Shown: positions 9,961 through 19,849 of the stretch, piece after piece | Layout of the letters: every line of letters begins with the position of its first letter | Numbering within the stretch: the stretch's first letter is position 1 | Origin: Chromera velia | Taxonomy: Eukaryota > Sar > Chromeraceae | Direction of reading: 5' to 3' | Length of the DNA stretch: 24,615 bases | Assembly: GCA_018398765.1 (NCBI GenBank) | Contig: JAHBMJ010001895.1 | Span: 1-24,615, forward strand | Notes under the pieces: model-generated | The model's database searches: none | Told to the model about the DNA's origin: nothing | The model's input: the letters and a program-made list of their open reading frames with translations, nothing else | Made by a program: the position numbers and the translations under genes

Positions 9961-10951
9961 TCTCCCTCTTGAACTCACTAAGTGCTAGACCCATATGTGG
10001 TAAGTCTCTTCACAACATTTCAAAGCGAATACTACAGCATCCACAGCGACACATACTATATATAAACAGTAGTTTGTATCCCAAATCCTCAAGTGGAGGT
10101 AGAAGGAAGTTAAGAAACCAGGTGCTGAAGAATGATAAGAGGGGCCAAGTAGAGAGAAAAAAGACGGGCAAAAAGAGGTTCCTGCAGATTGAATTAACCG
10201 TTTTTCCTCTTTGTCAAACGCATTCAGTCGTGGTGCAGCTTACTCCTGACTCTGTAAGGCGGCATGTCTTAACTTGCTACTGAGCTTGGTAGCATAGTCA
10301 AACAATGGAGCAATTCAGAGCAGCTTCACTTAGACGGTATGCTTTATCGCCTTCCTTGAAAACTACACAGATGATCGAATCTACGTACAATTCCCGTCCA
10401 TGTGTGTTTTTGCATATGTACCGATACATCAAGGTTAGACAAAAGGTGCATGTTCGCCATGCACGCGCTGTACAGTTGCCGGAAAGCGCGGGTCCCGAAA
10501 GGCAAATGTAACCCGATTTATTGGTAATTCGACTTTTTTTTTCCATAGGTGCGGCCAAGGGCCTTAACAGATACCATGGCCGGGGGCCACGGCAGGCCGG
10601 GGGCCACGGCACCGGGGGCCACAGCACCACCCAGGATCACCATGGATCACCCACATACATCCACTAGTGCGATCTAGTGCGCGCTTACGCTACAGCTTCC
10701 TGAGATGCAAAGTCTGAATATACTCCCGCCTTTTTACCGCGAACGATCTTCCTTGTTCAGTACTTGGTGCCAGTCCTTGAAGTCGTATCGCTGGCCCTAC
10801 GCGAATCCATCCGCCTGATTACACCGTGAAAGCTTCTGCCCGCTGTTCGGACGCGACGTCAAGCAATCGCCAGACAGGGAGAGTCGTCTGACGCTCACAT
10901 GCATGTACCCGTTTCGTATTTTTGTCGTTGGTTTGAAAGACGAGGGAGAAG
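9961..10951. other. Intergenic and promoter side of the glycosyltransferase-like gene
   Basis: No gene supported. Near 10577-10622 there are three tandem copies of a GGGGGCCACGGCA-like unit, followed by the second copy of the dispersed repeat (10624-10661). The last 250 bp before 10952 are of mixed composition and should contain the promoter and 5'UTR of the downstream gene. I see no clear TATA box. Confidence 0.45.
10624..10661. repeat. Dispersed repeat, copy 2, with 10-bp insertion
   Basis: CACCACCCAGGATCAC is followed by CATGGATCAC and then CCACATACATCCA, matching 7347-7376 apart from the inserted near-duplicate. Confidence 0.6.
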
Positions 10952-12241
10952 ATGATCATCATCATTCTTATTGTCATTTTCTTTTTCTCCCTACTGCATC
11001 GTACTGGTATCGTTCTCGCTGAAGTTGTTGGCCCTTTTTCTTTCTCTTCTCATTCTTCTCCTTCTCATGCAAAAGATCGGATAATCAAAGGTCAGGATAC
11101 TGACCCTGCGCGAACACCGGTCTCAGAGGTACTTCGAGGAGACGGAGACGGCGAAATCGCTGTTATCAGCTGCATCTACAGGTAGGTGGAGGGATGAATG
11201 AGTCCGGAGAGGCACAGACCACAAAGAAATTTTCTGTCTTTTGAGAAATAGGACAAAAGCAGTGAGGCCATTCTCTTTTGCTCTGTGTGTGTGTGTGTGA
11301 GAGAGAGAGAGAGTGTGTGTGTGTGTGTGCGCGCGCAGGTTCAAGAGCTCGAAACATTCATGGCACGATTATCAAACGTGGATCGACGAATTTGTTCTCT
11401 CTCTCCATCAGTCTGTCAGGTACGCACTGTCCTGCGCATCCGTCGGTGCTTCCTTCCGTGTGTGTGTGTGTGCGTGTGCGTAGAGGAGCCCCCCCGGCAT
11501 GCATTTGCGTCTATGCAGATTCTGATGGGGCCAGAAACAAATGTATGACTTTTGATTCTGATTCCTTCGTGAGAGTGCCATTGCTGTTATCGTTCATCCG
11601 TGGGGATCAATTGCCGGAAGATGTTCTTTTTTTCGGTCTACATGTATGTGAGGCACGAGAGTCTCCGCCAGCGCACTGTGCGCGAAGGTCTTTTCAGCGC
11701 AACATCATTATGTGCGTTCCCAAGAAATTCATGTGGTCCGCACGAGTTTCCGCACGCCGACCATCTTAATTGTAAACACCATGTCCGACCTTTTTTGGAA
11801 CGTAAACACAGCACACGGTCGAAAGATCCTTGTCCATTCCATGCAGCCGTGCAGATTTTTCAGAGTGCGTGCCCACCAGGACACACCTACTAACTTGACA
11901 GGACGTTTGTTTGACTTTGTTTGTTTGTCCTGACTGCCATGCATGCACACTTTTTGTCAAAACATTGATAGACCGAGCGATCTTCCCTATCACCAAGCCG
12001 TGCAGGTTAATTGTTTACACGACGTCAGATCTCGTGCCCCTGTTCACGAAGAGACCCTCGACCGAATTCCGACTGGGGGATTTATGGTCTTGGGGCCCTC
12101 TCCCCTCCCTGCGAGAAGCCTACGAGAAAATGTGGGAACTCGACCCCGAGAAACACAGACACAACTCAAACCTGTACGCAGTGTGGAACGCCAAGAGCTT
12201 CTTCGTCAATGAGGAGTGTTCCAGGGGAATCTCCAGGTCTG

Positions 12242-12278
<37 letters not shown>

Positions 12279-15200
12279 ATGCATGCATGCGCAATGTCTG
12301 ACTAAGTTTGCAACGTTCACCCGCAGAGTCCAGGAGACTTTCCATGTTTCTCACTGGAGGCATTGTTGTGTGTGTTTTTTAAAATGCCGTTTTAGATGGG
12401 TAGACGCTGCGCAAGAACACATACAATCACTGGAGAGAAAGGGGACGTCTCTCCCCTTCGCCTGTGCATAAAACTTCGACTTCGTTGCTTTGGCTGGGTG
12501 CTTGTCTGTTCATCTATTCACGTATCCAGCCATATTCCAGGCCGTTTTTCGGCCGAGTTTACGGTTTTCATGGGTTCACTAGTGAATGCCTTCTATTTTC
12601 TCTGAGCAGATACTGCTTCTGGGTTGACCTGGGCGCTTTCAGGACTCCATTCGGCGGTTCCGACTTCCTGGGCCCCTCTGCAGTGGCACGGATGGACGCC
12701 TTGCATCTGGTACGTCCTGACTCCCTGGCCGACTTGGTTTTGTGGGAGTTCGCCCGTCATAAGAAGTATACGTATGCTTCCTATGCATCCGACACCTCAA
12801 TACACATGCTGCATCCGACACTTCTGTGTACTGATCAGCATACTTGCATTGACATGCATGTATTTGGGTACATGCATGTACCTGGGTTCTCTTGCGTATA
12901 CGTGCAGGTGTGTCCCGACTGTCCGATTTTCGGGTTGATCTACCTTGCAGACGGTCAAAGAGTCATGGAGTGGAGTCCGGAGAAGGGGCCGCTGGCTACA
13001 GATATGATAGAGGGGGGGTTTTATGGGGGGACGCCGGCTGCCATGCAGTGGTTTTTTTCGGAATTTTGGTCATGGCACGACTTCTTTTTGGCCAAGGGAT
13101 TTTTCGTTGGGAAAGACCAGACGATCATGAATGCCCTTTTGTGGTGGAACATGGACAGGGTTCTGGTTTTAGACACAAAAGTGGATCACGAGGGTCGATG
13201 CGGGGATTTTTGGTTCCAGTTTGAAATGCTGATGCGAGACCGTAAAAGCAGACCCCAAAACTGCTTTCCGGGTCCCGTGAAAAAATTGTCGTCTTTAATG
13301 CTCACATGTAGAGGTGCGGAGTGGGCAGAGACGGATGAAGAACTTTGGGGAGATGAGAGGGGCCGCGTCGATCCACCCGGGGGGGGGGGCCCAGGTGACG
13401 GTCCTCTTGTTTTTATGAGTCCGATGTCCACGCCAGCACGGACTCAAAGAGACCTGGAGGCATGGATTGGGCTCGCTCAATCAATTCGTTCGGTAGTAGG
13501 AGGGGAGACGAAAATGATTTTGGTCGCACCTGATTGGCATTGGAGTTTTGGTATGGAATCTGAGCATTTGCGGAAAGTAGGCTGGACTGTTTGCGTTCCT
13601 GGCAGTGCGACATTTTCCTTTTCTTCCCCCAGACCCTCAGAAGAAGAAGAGGTGAATGAGCAGAATTACAGTTGGTCTTCTGATGGAGAGGGCTCAGCCT
13701 TTGTCCGATGGTTTCTCTTGGCCCTTCTGTCGATTCGGCGTCTTTTCTCGGAGATCGTTGTTGTGGGCTCCGGCCTCGTCATGGTCTGTCTGTCTGAATG
13801 AATGACTGGCTCTGCATGCGGCTCTGAGTGCTTGTCTGTATTCAAGGGTGGCCGTCTCTGGTTGGTTTTCTCTCCAGCATTGTATGCGTGGAGGCGGGGG
13901 TGCACTTTGGCACACACAGGAACGACAGGCAGAGAGGTATTGAGATGTGAGCGAGAGAGTGCACAGAGAAAGAGGCAGACAACAAGCCGGTCAGAGGAAC
14001 GAAAACGGAAATTTAAAAACGCAATGTGGAGAATGAATAGGCATGTGTGCGTGTGTCCGGGTAGGTGTGCGTGTGCTGGGTTGTTCTCGTATGTATGTAA
14101 AGTCAGAAAATTCACTGGGCGCGTTTGATCTTCTTCGAGGAGCTTTGAGTGCGTGCAAACGTGTAAGAATTGGTCCCTGATGTGCATGTTTTCTTCTTGC
14201 AGGTGAATAGAGATTGGATGCATCTTCTTGAAGAGAAGAGGTGGAAGAATGGGCCCTGGGTGAGGGCGTGGAGAGGTGTCCTGGGAGATGGTTCTGCGAT
14301 CGATTTGTGCGGCCTTTTCCCCCCCCTTTCATATTCTCCACAAGCCGCCAATAAAACTTCTGTCTCCGTCTGTGGCTTGAATGAGGGGGTCGGGGAGAAT
14401 GGTGATTCGGTGGGAGTGATCGACAGCCGTTTCTTTATTGTCCGTCCCGGGGCTGAAGATTCTTTGGTAAATTGTGTTCGAGGTGGATTTTCCTTTTCTT
14501 CCTCTCATTCTTCCCCCTCTGCGCCGCGTTCTTTTTCTTCTGCTCAGTCTTCTTCAGTGCTGCGAGGCGAGGACCGACGGGGGACGTGCGTGTACAGCGT
14601 GTACGGTCAGACGGGCTCTGCGGCAGTCCCTGAAATGTCAGCGCAGGGTTCCCCCCATGTGAATATTCCCGTTGACAGTGATGTCGGTTCTGTTGGAGTC
14701 TCCGTGATGCCTTCGAAAGGAGTTTTCTCTTCTGTAACAGGGGCAGCTGGCTCCTCTGCATCCTCTGAGAGCCCCTCTCCTCTAGTTCTGAGTGTCGAAC
14801 ACGTGCTTGCATGGAAAAGACAAAGGAGGCGATGGGAGAGACAGAAAACAATTGTAATCGAGGAAGTAGAAGAAGGAGGCAAAGAGACAGCACAAGCCAT
14901 GACAGATCCGAGGGAAATGTCGGCCTGGAGCACGTTAACGACGCAGAGAGCTGTTGAGACTCCCTCTGACAGGGACGAGAGGTGGCAGAAAGGTGAGCAG
15001 ACAAAACACACGTTTTCGCGAGCCTCGTTCTTGGACTTTTCAGCGCTGCGACCTTGGGCAGTGTCTGAGTATCTGCTTCTGGGAGGGAATAGTCTTAGGG
15101 GCACAGTCGCTTTGTGGTGGGAGATTTTGCGAGGTCTGCCTCCTTACGTTGGCGGTGTCTTTGCCAGTGATCTTGTTCACTCAAGAGCACTCAGTCTGGG

Positions 15201-15486
15201 GCTTATAGGTGATGGGAGCGTGGAAAGAAGCCATAGTGACGCTCTTCTGCCTGCTGACTCCGGTGTCCTCGTTGAAAGGGGGAATGCTGCCTCTCAGAGG
15301 TCTCTTGCACCTCTGACAGGACAACAGACCACAGGAATAGATGGCTGGATAACAAGTACAGAGAAGGGAGAAGCGTCATTTCCTGTCACAAAAAGTGGGG
15401 CCGAGGGCACTCATGCGCAGGGAATAGACTGTAGTGAGCCTCCATTACTGTTGTCTTCAATTCGCACATTTTTTTGGAAGCGGTAG
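10952..15486 (+). CDS. HtrL/YibB-family glycosyltransferase-like protein with a degenerate GT8-like second half (about 933 aa)
   Basis: Six exons: 10952-11181, 11339-11419, 12006-12236, 12610-12709, 12908-13783, 14203-15486; all phases agree. The N-terminus is a signal peptide or anchor (MIIIILIVIFFFSLLH). Residues about 70-320 match the HtrL/YibB pattern (Pfam PF09612) as I know it: KSSKHSWHDYQTW, then LIVYTTSDL, DPEKHRHNSNLYAVWNAK, YCFWVDLGAFR (Asp187), GGFYGG (250-255) and GKDQ (282-285). Residues 380-850 suggest a GT8-like fold: a Rossmann-like start (KMILVAPDW), then EIVVVGSGLVMVN (496-508) where GT8 has its DxD strand, IDSRFFIVRPGAED (579-592) resembling the GT8 NSG/P motif, and ALWWEILRGLPPYVGG. 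The metal-binding DxD is missing, and a Ser-rich insertion of about 180 residues interrupts it. Likely Golgi-luminal sugar transfer, by inference. The 198-nt intron 12710-12907 is stop-free and in frame, so retention would add 66 residues. Confidence 0.8.
11284..11338. repeat. (GT)n(GA)n(GT)n(GC)n tract ending at a 3' splice site
   Basis: Alternating GT, then GA, then GT and GCGCGC, running directly into the acceptor CAG|G of exon 2 of the glycosyltransferase-like gene. No ordinary pyrimidine tract precedes the AG. Confidence 0.85.
11763..11845 (+). pseudogene. Possible decayed duplicate of exon 3 inside intron 2
   Basis: 11766-11792 encodes LIVNTMSDL, and the true exon 3 start (12007-12033) encodes LIVYTTSDL. 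Seven of nine residues agree, and five of the seven nucleotide differences fall at third codon positions, as expected for a formerly coding duplicate. The copy lacks an AG acceptor immediately upstream (CCATC instead of GCAGG) and its similarity fades within about 60 bp, so it is probably not spliced in today. Confidence 0.4.
12241..12292. repeat. (GT)n(GCAT)n tract starting at a 5' splice site
   Basis: About 16 GT units then GCATGCATGCATGC, beginning four bases after the donor AG|GTCTGC of exon 3 in the glycosyltransferase-like gene. Confidence 0.88.
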
Positions 15487-15651
15487 AGCTATTGCTTATT
15501 AGTATTTGGATCAATTCTAAGATTAATTAGTGATACAGTACATTCAAACTTAAATTTGAAAGTTGATACTTCATTCTAGATTTAGTTACGTGAGTGTGGG
15601 TCACGAGGGACAAAAGGATGCGATAGTGATAGTGATTTAATTGGTGCCCTA

Positions 15652-16492
15652 GGTAGAGCACTATCGTAGTGACCATGTTTGATTTGATTATATTTGATTT
15701 GATTTGATTTGATTTGATTTAATTTGAGCTTCAACCTCAAATATTTGATATTTGAGGTAAGATTTGAGGTTAACCTCTTAGGGTTCCTTACTGAGTCACT
15801 GACTTATTGTCACTCTGATCATTTTTCTCATGACAATAGTTATCAGAACATTTCTGATGTGTGTTTCAAAAATTTAAAAAAAAATATATAAAATTATAAC
15901 TTATCAGTTCCATAAAAAAAATATGCCTGTGTGGCAGTGTATATACACTAGTCACTGAGACTCACTCTAGTACTAATAGAGATTAAGAACCCGTAAAAAA
16001 AATATGCCTGTGTGGCAGTGTATATACACTAGTCACTGAGACTCACTCTAGTACTAATAGAGATTAAGAACGTAAAACTAGACGTAAAATTGATAGATTT
16101 AAAATTGCATATGACTTTTATTGATACGATAAAGTTAGAGCACGTACCAAATCACTTTCTTCAATGTGAATCGAATCTCATGTAGCATATCGCACTTGAT
16201 TCTCTTCTCATGCGTCTCATGCGTCTCTGAGAGCAAACCATCAAGATTTAGGTTTTTTCATTTGAATCAGCATGCGTGACGGATCGGTACTTGCAAAAGT
16301 TTTTTCGGGACCTTCATATTTGAGGTTAAAAGTCATATTAATCAAATATTTGATCGTATTTGATAGGTCTTTAAACACTAGGTCCTCCCTGACTGGATAT
16401 TTGATTTAAGTTTAAGCCCTACCTCAAATCAAATCAAATCAAATCAAATCAAATCAAATCAAACATGGTCACTACACTGTCGCCGTTCTACC
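15652..16492. repeat. Inverted-repeat-bounded element, about 840 bp (MITE-like)
   Basis: The left arm (15652-15725) reads GGTAGA, then GTAGTGACCATG, then (TTTGA)n. The right arm (16421-16492) is its reverse complement: (ATCAA)n, then CATGGTCACTAC, ending TCTACC. The arms match perfectly for about 24 bp around GTGACCATG and imperfectly outside. The interior is AT-rich, has no gene, and contains near-palindromes such as CCTCAAATATTTGATATTTG and an 81-bp direct repeat. No clear target-site duplication was found, so mobility is an inference from the structure. Confidence 0.6.
15913..16073. repeat. 81-bp tandem direct repeat
   Basis: TAAAAAAAATATGCCTGTGT begins copy 1 at 15913 and copy 2 at 15994. 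The copies are essentially identical through GATTAAGAAC and include the palindrome GTGTATATACAC. They lie inside the inverted-repeat-bounded element. Confidence 0.92.
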
Positions 16493-17281
16493 AGAAGTCG
16501 CCCCTGTGAACGGCAAAGGTGCGTTTCATTGCTGAGGCTTCAGACCGCACCCCGCGGCCTGCCTGAGGTTTCCTCCAGACCGCTAACGACCAACATTCTT
16601 TGTTCACTTTGCATGCTCTGGGTGGGTAGCTGATTGCTAGAGCCGCTTCTTAACTGATCGTGCCCGTCATGTAAAGACGTAGAAATTTAAAAGTTTGATT
16701 AGTAACATTATTACTATTTATTAGTTGATTAAGTAGTTCCATACAAAGGATTTGAATGAAAGGCATCTAGACTAAAATTCCGTGAGAGCGGTAATTTAGA
16801 GGAATGTAGCCAGGGATTCAAAAAAATAAAAATTTAAAAACTAGTATTAAAAGAAGTTCCTGTAACGTATCTACTGGATGCTTCACAGATTTAGACAGGA
16901 AGGTCTGTTGAGCTAGGCATTCATTATTATTCCCTTGCTCACTCTCTGTCTGTCAGTCTGATTCTACTCTTTCATACAACAGAAACGCGACTGTTGATTC
17001 ATACTGCCAAACGCCATGCAACAACCGGTAACAACGCGCGCGCTCACTTCAATCACGGCCCCGGAAAGACATACATACGGGTCGGCTCAGTCACAGTCAA
17101 TACACCGAGGTGGAGCGCTCGCTCACGCTAACGCCATGACGTACCGGTATACACGTCATAGTTCCAAGGAACCTCTTTCAAGTTTAAAGAACTTCAAATT
17201 ATAATTTATAATAAGAATTGATCTACATGTACCCCCAAGAACTTGGTAAGAAGGCTTCCTATGGTTGATCCGGAGCGGCCG

Positions 17282-17412
17282 CCAAAGCCTGTGCCCGGTT
17301 GCCAAAGCCCGACCGCGCGGCCATACCAAAGCCCGACCATGCTGAAAGCGCGGCCACGCCAAAGCCCGACTATGCCGAAGGCGCGGCCATGCCAAAGCCC
17401 GACTGTGCCGCC
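17282..17412. repeat. CCAAAGCCCGAC tandem repeat, five units
   Basis: Units start at 17282, 17302, 17326, 17359 and 17392. The last full units are 33 bp with the form CCAAAGCCCGACTATGCCGA plus AGGCGCGGCCATG. The same CCAAAGCCC core recurs at 18932 and 18963, again in a GC-rich island within AT-rich DNA, so it is a dispersed as well as a tandem motif. Confidence 0.85.
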
Positions 17413-18204
17413 CTAAAACCCACAGCTCTATCAGCTATTTGCATGCATACATGCATTTTGGTGCAAAAGCTGTCTGAAAAACGTCTCGGTCTAAGACTTC
17501 TGGCCTGTTACTGTATGCCGGTCCGCTACAGTCAGCACCTACTCTTAGGCTGGCAAATTTGGTCTGACCGTGTCTGTGTCTAGTGTCTTGTACTTTTCTT
17601 TTCCCAAAATGTTCGGTGGGCAACAATACACCCTAAGACATTGTTGAGGATATCGCGAGCACATCTGGTATCCTAGTCTGGTGTCAGACTGTGAACGACG
17701 TTCGAATTTCCAACATTGCCAGTCATAATGTTCTTATGGGTCCATGATTCATACGTACAGCACTGTCAGATTTTTGAGGGTAAAGACTTTTTTGAAGCGT
17801 TTGCCGGCTTTGTTCTATCTTTGTTCTCTTTTTCACCAGCAGAGGCAATGAACTGAATGATTGCATTGACTCCAAGACCGGTAAGCCAAAGGAGCCAACC
17901 ATTGCCAACCGATGAAGTGCAATCTTATTGAGCTGCTGCTAATCTTTTGACGCAGAAATCGCTGTGACCAGCACATACGCCTTCAGAAAGAGAAAGCGTG
18001 CTGGAGATAGAGATAGACGGGATAAGCATGCTTGTGTCTGCCTTTGTCTAGCTGTTCTTGCCTATGGCTGTGTCTGCGTGCCTGACTACCTGCCTCACAA
18101 AATGGCTGTCTGCATATAGCACCTATCGGTCAGAGGGGGTTAATGAATGAATGAATGGATAGATGGTTGCATAGATGGATAGGTGATTGAATGTCAGGAT
18201 GCGT

Positions 18205-18427
18205 GAGTAAGTGAGTGAGTGAGCGAGTCAGTGAGTGAGTGATCGAGTGGGTGCCACTCGGTGGGTGGGTGAGTGAGTGAGTGAGTGAGTGAGTGAGTGA
18301 CTGATTGAGTGAGTGAGTGAGTGAGTGAGCGAGTGAGTGAGTGAGTGAGTGAGTGAACGTGAGTGAGTGAGTGAGTGAGTGAACGTGAGTGAGTGAACGT
18401 GAGTGAGTGAGTTGATGAGTGAGTGAA
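18205..18427. repeat. (GTGA)n tetranucleotide array
   Basis: About 220 bp of GTGA/GAGT units with interruptions such as GAACGTGAGT repeated three times near its 3' end, and a preceding (GAAT)n/(GATG)n stretch from about 18140. Confidence 0.92.
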
Positions 18428-18738
18428 GGTGGATGAAAGAAGAGAGGAGAACGAAGCGTCAGACTAGTATGTCAGACACAGAATCGCTTGATTCTGCTGT
18501 ATATACGCCGCCTGCATTTGACTGCGCAGCCCGTCTTACAAACAGAAATATGAGGAGAAGTAAAATTAAAAGCTTTAAACTACTTTAAACTCCTTTAAAC
18601 TATATAATTGCATCATAAAAAGCAATTTAAAATTCAGTTCAGATAAAACATTTTATTTTAAATTTCATTTTACATGTTATTTCAATTTTTTTATAGTAGA
18701 TGGTTTAACTAGTGCAGTGGTTTAAATTAAATTTGAAA

Positions 18739-18810
18739 GAGCCAAACGGATTTTGGTGGTTTGAAGACATTCCAGAAGGACCAGAACGGATCTCGGTGTC
18801 TTGAAGAGCC
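18739..18810. repeat. Two-copy 40-bp degenerate tandem repeat
   Basis: AACGGATTTTGGTGGTTTGAAGA (from 18745) and AACGGATCTCGGTGTCTTGAAGA (from 18785) align at a 40-bp offset. Confidence 0.6.
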
Positions 18811-19522
18811 TTATCTAGAAAAGCAGTAAAACGTCAAGGGAGTAGTTATAACATTTTTGGATTTATTTTAATTCATTTTTAAACTACTATGGGCTCTGTA
18901 TTGCATACTAGAAAGAATGAGCTTTTTATCGCCAAAGCCCTGGCGCCAAAGGCGCCAGCCTACCAAAGCCCGGAGTTTGATTGACAGACTATAGAGTCAC
19001 AGGAAGGCTTCTTGGGGGTATCTACATACAATGCTGTATAATTTAAATTATTATTTTAGAGAAGGTCAATTGTCTGACCGTGACTCTGACGGAAAACATA
19101 ACCGCAAGAAATGATCACATTTAATATGATTCACATACAACTTTGCTAGCAATTTTTCTAGCATATTTTTGTACTCTGAACTCTGAAGGAAGATTCCCAC
19201 AAGAAAGCCGTGGAGAGATTGAAACCACTGACATGCTTGGATGTTGCACTTCCCCTCTGCATGAGCCTTCCTTCCCTGATGCTCTCATTTCCGTCGCTCT
19301 CTATCGCCTCGTTCCTTAGCGAACCCGAGGGCGAATCATGCTACTAAGGCACCATGTCTATCAACTCATTCACCTATTAAATCCTAAGGCTTCACGCCCA
19401 TCATCGTGGAGTCCGGTCATGAACTTTCCCATGAACTCCTAATAAAAAGAAAAGTCCTTGAAACGAAACGAAACGAATACCCGAACTTGACTGCTTCTAA
19501 CTTTGACTACCTAATGTGACAG

Positions 19523-19828
19523 GAGATAGCCGTCAGCTTCTTTTCAGGCTTCTCTGCCACTGCCGTCCTCCACTTCGTGGCCATCCATGCAGTTGCGCGA
19601 CCCTCCCTCAAAACGATTCATTACACATTTGCTTTTCCGTCTGCCTTTTTATCTCTGCGGCGAGGGGGGCAGCAAGCACGAAGACAAGAAGAAGACCATG
19701 CTGGACTCGCTCGCGAGAAGAAGAGCAGCAGACCATTCAGATACAGACAAGCACTCCTACTCGTTCGCAATCAGTCTCACTTCTTCACTGCGGCTCTTTT
19801 CATGGAACGCAGCTTTAGTCTTTTTTAG
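19523..19828 (+). CDS. Exon-like ORF, 3' part of an unknown gene (about 101 codons)
   Basis: A frame opens exactly after the acceptor-like GTGACAG| at 19521-19522 (a TGA lies just before it) and runs to TAG at 19828. It encodes EIAVSFFSGFSATAVLHFVA, a likely membrane segment, then a basic Arg/Gln/Glu-rich part and a hydrophobic end (ALFMERSFSLF). Its codon composition looks more protein-like than the competing frames. I could not find a convincing upstream exon or start, and I do not recognise a family. A weak phase-1 splice from near 19818 into the purine-rich frame at 19887 is possible. Treat it as a terminal exon candidate or a chance ORF. Confidence 0.35.
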   Translation, partial: EIAVSFFSGFSATAVLHFVAIHAVARPSLKTIHYTFAFPSAFLSLRRGGQQARRQEEDHAGLAREKKSSRPFRYRQALLLVRNQSHFFTAALFMERSFSLF

Positions 19829-19849
19829 TCTTTCTTGGTCTACTGACGA

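Larger units (their letters stand above)
16493..19520. other. Long intergenic region, repeat-rich, no supportable gene
   Basis: AT-rich DNA alternates with GC-rich islands. The open frames are short and lack convincing splice partners. Named repeats inside it are listed separately. A short frame from ATG 19233 (MLGCCTSPLHEPSFPDALIS) could be an upstream exon of the ORF at 19523 but has no good donor, so I leave it unannotated. Confidence 0.45.

Noticed and set aside
8000-10000. CRISPR array
   Set aside because: The repeats are degenerate, with related spacers and variable period, as in a eukaryotic minisatellite. Everything else in the window is eukaryotic.
14993-15043. Possible 51-nt intron (AG|GTGAGC ... 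TTTTCAG) in the last exon of the glycosyltransferase-like gene
   Set aside because: It is in frame, stop-free and much shorter than the other introns in the window, so reading through is simpler. Transcripts would decide.
13666-15104. Several minus-strand ORFs of 110-190 codons
   Set aside because: They are antisense shadows of the glycosyltransferase-like exons, which have a consistent sense-strand frame and recognisable motifs.
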